From assembly GCA_027531395.1 (NCBI GenBank), contig JAPZRO010000002.1, positions 62,001-126,000 of the forward strand: a DNA stretch of 64,000 nt. Direction: 5' to 3'. Made by a program: the position numbers and the translations under genes. The notes beneath the pieces are model-generated. The model saw only the letters and a list, made by a program, of their open reading frames with translations, did no database searches and was not told where the DNA came from. Of this stretch, positions 45,172-53,615 are shown piece by piece (within the stretch, counting starts at the first letter, position 1; every line of letters begins with the position of its first letter). The DNA comes from Porphyrobacter sp. (GTDB lineage Bacteria > Pseudomonadota > Alphaproteobacteria > Sphingomonadales > Sphingomonadaceae).

Positions 45172-46731
45172 CTAGACCTGCCGCTCCTGCCCCTCCCAAT
45201 AGGGCGCGCGCAATTCGCGGCGCAGGATCTTGCCCGAGGCGTTTCTAGGCATCAGCGGGATGACATCGACGCTCTTGGGTGCCTTGAACGCCGCGATCCG
45301 TTCGCGCGCCCAGGCGATGACGTCGGCCTCGTCCACCTCCATGCCGGGCTTGGCGACGACGCAGGCCTTGACCTCCTCGCCCCACTTGGCGCTCGGCACC
45401 CCAATCACCGCGACCTCGGCGATGGCGGGGTGGCCGTAGATCGCGCTTTCGACCTCGGCGGGATAGACGTTCTCGCCGCCGGAGATGATCATGTCCTTGA
45501 TGCGGTCCTGGATGTAGACATAGCCGTCCGCGTCCATCACGCCCGCGTCGCCGGTGTGGAGCCAGCCGTCGGGGTCGATGGTCTTGGCGGTCGCCTCGGG
45601 CAGTTTCCAGTAGCCCGGCGTGTTGGTGGGCGAGAGGATGCAGACCTCGCCGATTGCGCCGCGCGGCACTTCCTTGTTGTCGGGCCCGCGCACTTCGATC
45701 TCCACCCCGGGACAGGCCTTGCCCGCCGAGCGCATCCGCTGGTTGCCTTCGAGGCTGTGATCCTCGGGCGGCAGGATCGAGATCGTACCTGACGTCTCGG
45801 TCATGCCATAGGCTTGCAGGAACTTGGTGGTCGGCATGGTCCGCACCGCTTCCTTGAGCAGTTCGAGCGGCATCGGCGCGGCGCCATACATCAGGTATTT
45901 GAGGTTGCTGAAATCAGTGGTCGCAGCGCGCGGGTGCTGAACGACCATCTGCAACGCCGCCGGCACGATGAACATATGCGTCGCCCCGGCCTCGATCGCC
46001 TCGAGCACGCCGACCGGCGAGAACTCGGCCTGAACGAGGCTCCTCACCCCGCTGGCGATGGCGATGTTCACCAGCCCGGTCCCGCCGATATGCGCGCAGG
46101 GCATGGCGACCAGCATGCAGTCGCCGGGTTCGTAGAACTGCCAGTCGAGCCCCGCCGCAATGCCCGCATTGCGCAGGCCGAGCAGGTTGGTGTTGGTCAG
46201 CTGCGCGCCCTTGGGATTGCCGGTGGTGCCGCTGGTGTAGAGCTGGAGCACCGGATCATGCGGGTCGGGCGGGGTGTATTGGGCCGGTTCGAACCCGGCA
46301 GCGGCGGTGCGCGCGGCCTCGGCCTCGATCACTTCGGGATTGGCCGGAACCTCGCCGGCCACCTGATGTGCGACAGCGATGAAATCGGCATCGGCGAACA
46401 GCAGCTTCGCCTCGGTATCGCCGAGGATGTAGGCGATCTCGCGCGGGGCCAGCCGCCAGCCGATCGGCACCATCACCGCCCCCATCCGCGCTGCCGCGAT
46501 GTAGAGCATGAAGTAGATATCGCGGTTCTTGCCGAGCCACGCGATGCGGTCCCCCGGCGCGATGTCGCGGGCGTGGAAAAGCGCGATCAGCTGGCGGGTG
46601 AGAAGGTCGGCCTCGGCATAGGAGGTGACCCGCCCGTCCTGATCGAAGGCCGGCCCGTCAGGCCGCTCCTTCGCCCAGAAATGCATGATCGCATCGAAGG
46701 TCGAAAAGTCGTGATAGGCGTTGCGCGCCAT
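45172..46731 (-). CDS. Fatty acyl-CoA synthetase (AMP-binding)
   Basis: A 519-residue ANL-family ligase activating a carboxylic acid via an acyl-adenylate. Start ATG 46731 (MARNAYHDFSTF) has GGGAGAGAG upstream. Signatures: P-loop-like LQLYTSGTTGNPKG, LQAYGMTETSGTISIL, GWLHTGDAGVMDADGYVYIQDRIKDMIISGGENVYPAEVE, and the C-terminal catalytic Lys in MPRNASGKILRREL. Likely medium/long-chain fatty acid specificity. It follows the ABA4-like gene by about 60 bp. Confidence 0.93.
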   Translation of the reverse strand: MARNAYHDFSTFDAIMHFWAKERPDGPAFDQDGRVTSYAEADLLTRQLIALFHARDIAPGDRIAWLGKNRDIYFMLYIAAARMGAVMVPIGWRLAPREIAYILGDTEAKLLFADADFIAVAHQVAGEVPANPEVIEAEAARTAAAGFEPAQYTPPDPHDPVLQLYTSGTTGNPKGAQLTNTNLLGLRNAGIAAGLDWQFYEPGDCMLVAMPCAHIGGTGLVNIAIASGVRSLVQAEFSPVGVLEAIEAGATHMFIVPAALQMVVQHPRAATTDFSNLKYLMYGAAPMPLELLKEAVRTMPTTKFLQAYGMTETSGTISILPPEDHSLEGNQRMRSAGKACPGVEIEVRGPDNKEVPRGAIGEVCILSPTNTPGYWKLPEATAKTIDPDGWLHTGDAGVMDADGYVYIQDRIKDMIISGGENVYPAEVESAIYGHPAIAEVAVIGVPSAKWGEEVKACVVAKPGMEVDEADVIAWARERIAAFKAPKSVDVIPLMPRNASGKILRRELRAPYWEGQERQV

Positions 46732-46791
46732 GGCGGTGCTCTCTCCCAAAAGCTGTCTGGAGAGAGATTAAGCGCAAGCTTGCGCGCGGGT

Positions 46792-47244
46792 CTAGCGAAA
46801 CCGCCCCTGCCGCCGTGCGGCGGGCTCGCGGATCAGCAGCCACAGGCCGAGACCCAGCGGACCGGCCATGAAAGTCGCCAGCAGGATCGGCGCCTGAAGG
46901 AAGCGCGAGATGTTCTTGGCATCGCCGTCGCGGGCGATCCACAGGCCGACGAAAAGGTCGAAGGCGAGGTAATGGGTCCAGCCGATGGTGACGCCGGCAT
47001 CGCTGCCGAAAATCGAGCGCACGCCCTCGATCGTAGTGAAATCCGCCCCGCCCCCTTGCGGGTTGGGGATGAGACCCGACAGCAGCCCGATAAGGCCGGT
47101 GGCGTAGATCAGGCACAACAGGCCGACACCGAGATAGAGCACGCCCGAAAGCAGTGCGGGCCAGCGCGGCAGGAGGATCAGCCCCGCCCATGCGATCAGC
47201 GCCAGCAGGTTGACCATGCTGAACCATGCGCTCCAATCGATCAT
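46792..47244 (-). CDS. ABA4-like (DUF4281) membrane protein
   Basis: A 150-residue protein with four predicted helices. The block GWTHYLAFDLFVGLWIARD is diagnostic of the ABA4-like family; plant ABA4 is needed for neoxanthin formation. Bacterial members have no assigned function. Start ATG 47244 overlaps the upstream stop (ATGA), so it is coupled to the NAD(P)-binding protein gene. A carotenoid-related role is possible but unproven; sphingomonads of this family are usually pigmented. Confidence 0.88.
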   Translation of the reverse strand: MIDWSAWFSMVNLLALIAWAGLILLPRWPALLSGVLYLGVGLLCLIYATGLIGLLSGLIPNPQGGGADFTTIEGVRSIFGSDAGVTIGWTHYLAFDLFVGLWIARDGDAKNISRFLQAPILLATFMAGPLGLGLWLLIREPAARRQGRFR

Positions 47245-47957
47245 GCCACTTCTCCCGCCTCGTGCGTCCGCCGCCATTCGCGCGCGGCGCGGCGCATCGC
47301 CTCGTTATCGTGGGTAAAGCGCCCGCCCGCGCGGCGCAGCGCAAGGCCAAGCGCGGCCTCGGCCACCAGCGCGGCGTCGATCGAGCGGTAGCGTTCCCAG
47401 GAACCCGATAGCAGCGGATCGATCAGCGGCGCGGCGATGATCGCGGCGCGCTCGGCAAAGCGCAGGTCGTCCACCCGCTCGCCGCGCAGCAGGCCGGGGT
47501 GGAGAATGTCGAGCCGCTTGAAGCCGACCTTGGTCAGCGCTTCCTCGGTCTCGCCCTTGACCCGCATATAGAAGCTCTTGGAGCGCGCATCGGCGCCGGC
47601 TGCGCTGACCAGCACCATGTTGGGCACGCCGGCTGCCTTCGCTGCCGCGGCAGTGGCCAGCACCAGATCGTGATCGACTGCGCGGAAGGCGGCCTGATCG
47701 CCCCCGGCCTTCTTCATCGTCGTGCCGAGGGCGCAGATGAGCGCGCGCGGGCGCAGCGCCTCGAGCACCTCGCCCCACTTGTCGGGCTCGGCGACGAACA
47801 TTTCCATCCGCGCGCCGGGGGGCAGCGGCGCCTCGCGCCGGGCGATGCCGACGATCCGCGCCTCGTCTCCCGCGCTGGCGAGTTCGATCACCTTGCGCCC
47901 GACAAGGCCGGTCGCGCCGACGAGCGCGATGCGGGCAGGTCCGCGGGCCTCAGACAT
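47241..47957 (-). CDS. NAD(P)-binding Rossmann-fold protein (NmrA/TIP30-like)
   Basis: A 238-residue atypical short-chain dehydrogenase/epimerase. The nucleotide motif is ALVGATGLVGRKVIE; ALICALGTTMKKAGGDQAAFRAVDHD and VLVSAAGADARSKSFYMRVKGETE are typical of the HTATIP2/TIP30-like group, with a Tyr-x3-Lys-like YMRVK. Substrate unknown. It overlaps dgt by 8 bp and the ABA4-like gene by an ATGA junction. Confidence 0.9.
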   Translation of the reverse strand: MSEARGPARIALVGATGLVGRKVIELASAGDEARIVGIARREAPLPPGARMEMFVAEPDKWGEVLEALRPRALICALGTTMKKAGGDQAAFRAVDHDLVLATAAAAKAAGVPNMVLVSAAGADARSKSFYMRVKGETEEALTKVGFKRLDILHPGLLRGERVDDLRFAERAAIIAAPLIDPLLSGSWERYRSIDAALVAEAALGLALRRAGGRFTHDNEAMRRAAREWRRTHEAGEVA

Positions 47958-49113
47958 TGATCAGCCCCGCAGGCCGCTCGCCATAGATCGCGCTGCACGC
48001 CTGCATCGCGAAACGATCGGACATGCCGGCGATGAAATCGGCGATCACCCGCGCGCGGGCGGGATCATTCGCGGGCAGGCGCGCCTGCCAGTCATCGGGC
48101 ATCAGCCGGGCGTCCTGCGCATAGGCGGCAAACAGCCGCGCGACGACATCGCGCGCACGCTCGGCCGCGGCGACCTGTTCGGGGTGGTAGTAGAGCCGTT
48201 CGTACATGAAGGCCTTCAGCCGCCGCTCCTGCGCCGCCATCGCGGGCGAGAAACCGGCAAGCTGGCGCCCCGCCTCGCGCACCTCGCCCACCGAGCGCAG
48301 ACCCTTCACCTGCGCGGCGGTATGTTCGAGCACGTCGTTGACCATCAGTCCGATCTGGTCGCGCACCAGCTCGCGCAGCAGCCGCTCGCGCGGGGCATCG
48401 GGGAAGCGCTTCTCGACCGCGCGCCACTGATCGGCAACGAAATCGAGCGTCAGCAGGTCGTCGAGTTCGAGGAACCCTGCCCGCAGGCCGTCGTCGATGT
48501 CGTGATTGTCATAGGCGATGTCGTCCGCCACCGCCGCCACCTGCGCTTCCAGCGAAGGCCAGGTGCCGAGCATCAGCGGGAAGGCATCGTCAAGCTCGGC
48601 CAGCGCCCAGTTCGGCGCGATCACCGGGCCATTGTGCTTGGCCAAGCCCTCGAGCAGATCCCAGGTGAGATTGAGCCCGTCATGCTCAGGGTAGGGGCAT
48701 TCGATCCGCATCACCGTGCGCAGCGCCTGCGCGTTGTGATCGAACCCGCCGTGGCGCTCCATCGCCGCCGACAGCGCCGCCTCGCCCGCATGGCCGAAAG
48801 GCGGGTGACCGAGATCATGGGCAAGGCACAGCGCCTCGGTCAGATCCTCGTCGAGCGCGAGCGCGCGGGCGATCACCCGGCCGATCTGCGCGACTTCGAG
48901 GCTGTGGGTCAGGCGGGTGCGGTAATGATCGCCGAGCGGCGAGATGAACACCTGCGTCTTGGCCTTCAGCCGCCGGAAGCTCATCGAATGGATGATCCGG
49001 TCGCGGTCGCGCTGGAAGGCGCTGCGCGGGCCGCGCTGCTCGCCGCCAGCCTCGCGCCCGAATTCTCGGGGCCCGTGGGCGTGCGGATCGGCAGCATAGG
49101 GGGCGCGGGTCAT
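47950..49113 (-). CDS. dgt: Deoxyguanosinetriphosphate triphosphohydrolase-like protein (Dgt)
   Basis: A 387-residue HD-domain dNTP triphosphohydrolase of the dGTPase-like group. Start ATG 49113 (MTRAPYAADP); a GTG lies one codon upstream. The substrate/Arg motif RDRDRIIHSMSFRRLKAKTQVF is followed by the HD metal site residues in RTRLTHSLEVAQIGR, LCLAHDLGHPPFGHAGE and VADDIAYDNHDIDDGLRAG. It controls dNTP pools. First gene of a five-gene minus-strand operon. Confidence 0.95.
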   Translation of the reverse strand: MTRAPYAADPHAHGPREFGREAGGEQRGPRSAFQRDRDRIIHSMSFRRLKAKTQVFISPLGDHYRTRLTHSLEVAQIGRVIARALALDEDLTEALCLAHDLGHPPFGHAGEAALSAAMERHGGFDHNAQALRTVMRIECPYPEHDGLNLTWDLLEGLAKHNGPVIAPNWALAELDDAFPLMLGTWPSLEAQVAAVADDIAYDNHDIDDGLRAGFLELDDLLTLDFVADQWRAVEKRFPDAPRERLLRELVRDQIGLMVNDVLEHTAAQVKGLRSVGEVREAGRQLAGFSPAMAAQERRLKAFMYERLYYHPEQVAAAERARDVVARLFAAYAQDARLMPDDWQARLPANDPARARVIADFIAGMSDRFAMQACSAIYGERPAGLINV

Positions 49114-49223
49114 CACGGCACGAGCGATTAGGTCAGCAGAGGCTGCGGCTCAACCGGAACGGACGGGGAACGGCGTGCAAAACCGGCAGAAACTCCGGCC
49201 AGCCGCGCCGGGAACGGGATATT

Positions 49224-49269
49224 ATGGGGCCGCCTACCGGTGATTGGGGGGGAGGTAGGGCGGCCCCAT
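49224..49269 (-). other. Hairpin in the 357-bp gap between the racemase and dgt genes
   Basis: The interval 49114-49470 has no supported gene (the track ORFs there are shadows or low-complexity). It holds a large inverted repeat: ATGGGGCCGCCTACC (49224-49238) against GGTAGGGCGGCCCCAT (49254-49269), matching except for one extra base, with a 15-nt G-rich loop. It may end the racemase transcript or fold in the dgt leader. There is no T-tract. Confidence 0.45.
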
Positions 49270-49470
49270 GGGCCTGTCGGTGCGACCCGAAGACCCGGAA
49301 GCTGCCGGACTTTCGTCGTGACAATTTCCGCGGCCGCCCTTAGGCAAATCGTTAACGCGTTGCATCCCTTGCAAGCCCGTCCTGCGCCCAAACGTTTCAG
49401 TTTAGGGACGAGGCGGTGACATGACCGCAACATGACGGGGGCGCCCGCCCGGGCAGAGGGCAAACGGGGG

Positions 49471-50175
49471 CTAATGCACCCCTTCCTGCTCGAGAATCCA
49501 GTTGGCCGCCGCCTCGCAATGGATTCGCGTGCTGTCGAACACGGGCAGCACATTGGCGTCGACATCGACCACCAGATCAAGCTCGGTGCAGGCCAGCACG
49601 ATCGCCTCGGCGCCTTCCTTTGCCTTGCTGGTGATGATCGTCTTCATCGTCCGCTGCGCCTCGCGCGTGACCTTGCCGACCATCAGCTCGTCATAGATGA
49701 TCTTCTCGAGCATCCCGACGAATTCCATGTTGGGCGGCAGCAGATCGATGCCGTGGGCGACCAGCCGCTTGCGGTAGAAGCTTTCGGTCATGACGTTGCG
49801 GGTGCCGATCAGCGCGGCGTTGCGGTGCCCGGCGCGCTTGATCGCGAGGCCGACATATTCGGCGATGTGCAGGATCGGGATGTTCACCGAAGCAGCGACG
49901 TCGTCGTAGAGGCGGTGCATCGAATTGGCGCCGATGATCAGCGCCTCGGCCCCCGCCCCTTCCAGCCGCCGCGCGCTGTCGGTCAGCACGCTCGCCGCGC
50001 GCTGCCAGTCGCGTTCCTCGACGAGGGCATAGAGCTGGCAGAAATCGAGGCTTTCGATCAGCAGCGGCGCAGAGGCCATCGGCGCGGCGCGTTTCTGGAC
50101 GATACGGTTGATGCGGTCATAATACATCGCCGTCGACACCCAGCTCATGCCGCCGATGATCCCCAGTTTGCGCAA
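49471..50175 (-). CDS. Aspartate/glutamate racemase-family protein
   Basis: A 234-residue PLP-independent racemase fold: KLGIIGGMSWVSTAMYYDRIN at the N-terminus, then the two catalytic-loop regions. The second catalytic Cys is present (Cys196 in VLACTELDLVV). The first loop reads IIGANSMH, with Ala83 where two-base racemases carry Cys. E. coli YgeA, a broad amino-acid racemase, has Thr at this place, so single-Cys members exist, but Ala leaves no proton carrier. Activity may be altered (isomerase, lyase or racemase using another residue). Single gene. Confidence 0.9.
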   Translation of the reverse strand: MRKLGIIGGMSWVSTAMYYDRINRIVQKRAAPMASAPLLIESLDFCQLYALVEERDWQRAASVLTDSARRLEGAGAEALIIGANSMHRLYDDVAASVNIPILHIAEYVGLAIKRAGHRNAALIGTRNVMTESFYRKRLVAHGIDLLPPNMEFVGMLEKIIYDELMVGKVTREAQRTMKTIITSKAKEGAEAIVLACTELDLVVDVDANVLPVFDSTRIHCEAAANWILEQEGVH

Positions 50176-50263
50176 AGGCAGGCCCCTTCAAATCGATTGC
50201 AGTTGCGTTCCGGTGTAGCGAGGAAGCGTTCCTCGCGTCCATAGGCCGCAAATGCGGCGCGTC

Positions 50264-51259
50264 TCACCGGGCGGGCGGATTACCGGCTAGTTTGGCGAGC
50301 CACGGCTTGAGATCGCCGAGCGTCGCCTCCACCGCCTCTTCCTGCGGCAGGTGGCCGATCTTGGGATAGACCACCAGCGTGCTCGCCGGCATCACCTTGT
50401 CGAGCCAGCGTCCGGCCTCGACCGGGATCAGCCGGTCCTCCTCGCCCCACAGGATCAGGGTCGGCGTCTTGACCCCTGCGATCTCGGCCTCGGAGAGCGG
50501 ATCATAGGGCAGCGAAAAGCGCTTCAGCGTGGCGCGTCGGTTGCCGGGATAGCGCAGCAGCTCCCAGTAACGGTCCACCGCCGCCTCGCTCGCCACCGAC
50601 TTGACCGAGACCGACTGTTCGAGGCTCTGCGCGATCAGCGAGCGCGGGGTGATCTGCTCTGCCAGCAGGTTCACCCCCGGCATCCGCGCGATCTTGAAGC
50701 CGATATTGCCGCTGCCGGAATCCTTTTTCTTCTCCGGCTTGCCCTTGTCCAGATCGAGCATCGGCCCCCCGCTGCCGTCGACCAGCACGAGGCCGGTGAC
50801 GCGCTCGGGATGCGCCACCGCGAAGGCCAGCGCATGCTTGCCGCCCATCGAATTGCCGCCAAGGATGAAGGTCTCGAGTCCAAGCTTGTCGGCCACCTCG
50901 GCGATATCGGCGACATAATTGTCGCGGGTGTAATTGTCCTCGGGGTCAGGCCCGGTCAGGCCGTGGCCGACCTGATCGAAGCGGATCACGCGGTAGCTGT
51001 CCTTGAGGCCCTGCACCCACGGCTCCCAGGTGTGAAGATCGGCATTGGAGCCGTGCAGCAGGATGATCGGGGGCGCATCCCTCGGCCCCTCGTCGCGCAG
51101 GTGGACTGTCACTCCGTCGCCGATCTCCACGAATTGCGACGGCGGCGCGCCATACTTGGCGCGCATTTCGGCGGCGTCGGTGTCGGGCGTGCGGAAGATC
51201 AGGAAGGCAATGACCAGCAGCGCCACCAGCGCCAGCAACCCGCGAAGGACCCACTTCAT
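50264..51259 (-). CDS. Membrane-anchored alpha/beta hydrolase
   Basis: A 331-residue hydrolase with one N-terminal helix (VLRGLLALVALLVIAFLIF) that anchors it, catalytic domain facing the periplasm. Motifs: oxyanion IILLHGSNADLHTWEP, nucleophile elbow GGNSMGGKHAL, acid strand LILWGEEDRLIP and catalytic His in YPKIGHLPQEE. A basic stretch KGKPEKKKDSG sits in the cap. Its ATG overlaps the stop of the cytochrome gene (TAATG), so it is the third gene of the beta-helix operon. Confidence 0.92.
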   Translation of the reverse strand: MKWVLRGLLALVALLVIAFLIFRTPDTDAAEMRAKYGAPPSQFVEIGDGVTVHLRDEGPRDAPPIILLHGSNADLHTWEPWVQGLKDSYRVIRFDQVGHGLTGPDPEDNYTRDNYVADIAEVADKLGLETFILGGNSMGGKHALAFAVAHPERVTGLVLVDGSGGPMLDLDKGKPEKKKDSGSGNIGFKIARMPGVNLLAEQITPRSLIAQSLEQSVSVKSVASEAAVDRYWELLRYPGNRRATLKRFSLPYDPLSEAEIAGVKTPTLILWGEEDRLIPVEAGRWLDKVMPASTLVVYPKIGHLPQEEAVEATLGDLKPWLAKLAGNPPAR

Positions 51260-52278
51260 TATCGCTGCATCTCCGCAATCCAGCGCCGCACCACCGCGAC
51301 GCCATCCTTGTCCACACTGGCCTTGCCGAGCTCCGGCATGGCGATCCCCGGCTCGGCACTGTCCATCCGGTACAGCAGGATCGAGGCGTCGGGCTGTCCC
51401 GGCAGGACCGAGAAATCATGCCCCCCTGCCCCGCGTCCGGCCGCGACCGGGCGTTTCATGATGCCGATCGCGTGGGGGTCGGACTGCTCCCAGCGCAGAT
51501 CGAGGCCCGAGTTGGACGCGCCCCCGCCCGGCTGGTGGCAATGGGCGCAGTTCACATCGAGATAGGCGCGCGCGAAAGGCTCCGCCGGGCTTTGATCAGT
51601 GTAGCCCGCCCACACCGGCATGGTCGCCGCGCCGGGCGGCAGGCGGTCGAGCCTGCCCGCCTTCAGCATCTCGCCCATCCACTTGACCGAAAGATTGCGG
51701 GCCTTGGGGCCGATCGGGATCACCGCGCCATCCTTGGAATGGCAGGTCTTGCACTGGTTCTTGTTGGGTATGGCATAGGAGATCGCCTCGCCAGCAGGCG
51801 TTGTGAGATCGATCCGCCCGCCCGCCAGCGCCAGCGTGGCCTCGGTCTGCTCGGCGTTCCAGCGATAGGGCAGCGCGACCCAGCCCTCGGCGCGGTGGAG
51901 GAGGACGCGGGTTTCGATCAGCCGGCGCTCGGCCCCCTCGCCAAAGGCAAAGGTCTTGATGATCGCTGCACCGACCGGGAATTGCAGCAGGCCCTCTCCG
52001 TCCGCAGTCAGCCGCGCGCCTTCAGGCAGGTAGATGAAGCGCAGCTTCTCGGCCCCGTCCGACCACAAGGGCGTGTTGAGAGCATAGGCGTGCACCCGAG
52101 CGGCAGGATCCTGCGCGCGCCCGTCCTGAAAGAAGCCAAACTCGCTCAGGGTCTTGGGAAAGGCAGCGCCGGCAATTGCCGTATCATTGACCGGCGGCGG
52201 CTCCAGCACCGTTCCATGCGCCATCGCGCCACCAAGCGCGAGCACAGCCGCCGCCAGCAGAGCGCGCGCAGGCCTCAC
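51259..52278 (-). CDS. Diheme c-type cytochrome, SO2930/HNE_0200 family
   Basis: The start is GTG 52278, overlapping the beta-helix gene stop (GTGA); 339 residues. The track ORF extends too far upstream. The N-terminus (RPARALLAAAVLALGGAMAHG) is a signal peptide. Two heme c sites are visible: CKTCH in NKNQCKTCHSKDG and CAHCH in VNCAHCHQPGGGAS. It also contains TPLWSDGAEKLRFIYLPEG, a family block. Known families TIGR03805/03806 place this type beside a beta-helix protein, as here. It probably passes electrons in the periplasm; partner and substrate unknown. Confidence 0.9.
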   Translation of the reverse strand: MRPARALLAAAVLALGGAMAHGTVLEPPPVNDTAIAGAAFPKTLSEFGFFQDGRAQDPAARVHAYALNTPLWSDGAEKLRFIYLPEGARLTADGEGLLQFPVGAAIIKTFAFGEGAERRLIETRVLLHRAEGWVALPYRWNAEQTEATLALAGGRIDLTTPAGEAISYAIPNKNQCKTCHSKDGAVIPIGPKARNLSVKWMGEMLKAGRLDRLPPGAATMPVWAGYTDQSPAEPFARAYLDVNCAHCHQPGGGASNSGLDLRWEQSDPHAIGIMKRPVAAGRGAGGHDFSVLPGQPDASILLYRMDSAEPGIAMPELGKASVDKDGVAVVRRWIAEMQR

Positions 52279-53471
52279 TTCAGCCGCGCCTCCAACTCGG
52301 CGGGCGCGCCGACTTCGGGGAACTGCCAGCTTTCCAGCGGGGTCAGCATCAGCGGGCCCGGCTGGGCTTCGGCAAGGCTCTGGCCGGGCTTCGAAAGGTT
52401 GAGCGTCCAGCCGGTCACGCCCTCGGCGATCATCAGCCCGTTGCCGTCCTCGACGATCCCGTCCCACAGCACCGGCGGCAGCGCGCCGCCGAAGGCTTCG
52501 AGCAGCATCTCCTTGCCGTCGAGCTGCGGATCGTCTCCGCCGCGCCCGAAGGCATTGGGGCCGACGATCACGTTGCGGGCATAGGGGTTGTAGCGCGCGT
52601 CCTCGTAGGGCTGGGTATAGGCGATCACCATGATGTGCGCGGTGGCATTGCCCTCGAACGCGTTGTTCTCGATCAGCACGCCGTCATTGGCCATCACCAG
52701 CACGCCGGTGCCGCGCCTGACGCTCGCGACGATATTGCCCGGGGGCGCGAAGTTGGGGGTGTCGTTGTCCTTCACCACATTCTCGCGCAGGATCACGTTG
52801 CCGCCGTTCATGACCGGCAGTCCGGGCAGATCGAACACCAGCAGGCCGCCGGTGTTGTGCGTGGCGATGTTGTTCTCGACCAGCGCGTTGCGGCTGTTCT
52901 CGATCTCGATGCCCGCGACGTTGAATTCGACGAGGTTGCCGCGCACCGTGATGTCGCGGCTCTGGCCCACGTAGATCCCCGCATCCGACGCGCCGATCAC
53001 CTTGGAGCGGGTCACCAGCACGCCGGTGCTCTCGACCGGATAGATGCCATAGGCGCCGTTGGTGGCCTTAGGCCCGCCGGTCCATTCGACCCGGATCGAA
53101 TTGTAGATGATGTTGTCCGCACCCTTGGACTTGATGCCGTCGCCCTTGGGGTTCTCGATCCCGAAACCGTGCAAGGTGACGTTGTCCGATGTGACGAGCA
53201 GGCCTTCGCCCGCGCCCTGCTGGCCGGTGAAGTCGAGCACGCTCTTGTCCATCCCCGCCCCGCGCAGCGTCACCCCATCGACATCGAGGCTGAGTCCGTC
53301 GGTGAGCGCGATGCGGCCTTCGCCCAGTTCGATCACGTCGCCCGGCTGGGCGAGGATCAGCGCTTCCTGCAAGCGGGCAGCCGCCCCCTCGCCCGCTTCA
53401 ATGCGGTGGGTCTCGGCGGCAAGCGGCGCGGCTGATGCGAGCAGCGCGGCGGCAAAAGCGATGCGGTTCAT
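52275..53471 (-). CDS. Exported parallel beta-helix repeat protein
   Basis: A 398-residue periplasmic or surface protein with signal peptide (MNRIAFAAALLASAAPLAAE). The body is a right-handed beta-helix with about ten coils of NosD/pectate-lyase type (DNIIYNSIRVEWTGG, SRDITVRGNLVEFNVAGIE, NALVENNIATHNTGGLLVF, NDGVLIENNAFEGN). No catalytic triad of a polysaccharide lyase stands out. It belongs to the family found with the diheme cytochrome next door. First gene of the three-gene operon; the terminator repeats upstream separate it from the pnt operon. Confidence 0.9.
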   Translation of the reverse strand: MNRIAFAAALLASAAPLAAETHRIEAGEGAAARLQEALILAQPGDVIELGEGRIALTDGLSLDVDGVTLRGAGMDKSVLDFTGQQGAGEGLLVTSDNVTLHGFGIENPKGDGIKSKGADNIIYNSIRVEWTGGPKATNGAYGIYPVESTGVLVTRSKVIGASDAGIYVGQSRDITVRGNLVEFNVAGIEIENSRNALVENNIATHNTGGLLVFDLPGLPVMNGGNVILRENVVKDNDTPNFAPPGNIVASVRRGTGVLVMANDGVLIENNAFEGNATAHIMVIAYTQPYEDARYNPYARNVIVGPNAFGRGGDDPQLDGKEMLLEAFGGALPPVLWDGIVEDGNGLMIAEGVTGWTLNLSKPGQSLAEAQPGPLMLTPLESWQFPEVGAPAELEARLK

Positions 53472-53526
53472 GATGTTCTCCCTCTCCGCCGGGCAGTGTG
53501 GCGCAAGGGGGGGAGGAAATGCAAGC

Positions 53527-53606
53527 GCCTCAAGCAGCGCAGCGGTAGGCGCACAAAAAACACCTCAAGCAGCGCAGCGATAGGCGAACAAAAAACGCCT
53601 CAGGCT
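53527..53606 (-). terminator. Tandem-duplicated terminator repeats
   Basis: Two direct copies of a 35-bp unit (53527-53561 and 53562-53596) differ at only a few bases, followed by a partial third. Read on the minus strand, the gene end is followed by GCCTGAGGC plus a T6 run, then by CGCCT...AGGTG plus another T6 run, then a third stem CGCCT...AGGCG without a T-run. They therefore look like stacked Rho-independent terminators ending the pnt operon before the beta-helix operon. Confidence 0.75.
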
Positions 53607-53615
53607 TACCGGTCC

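Noticed and set aside
49128-49580. 150-residue minus-strand ORF across the racemase-dgt gap
   Set aside because: Its first part is out of frame inside the racemase gene and the rest is low-complexity; no ribosome site or family.
53527-53606. Direct repeats considered as a CRISPR array
   Set aside because: Repeat units abut with no spacers, only two and a part copies, and no cas genes nearby.
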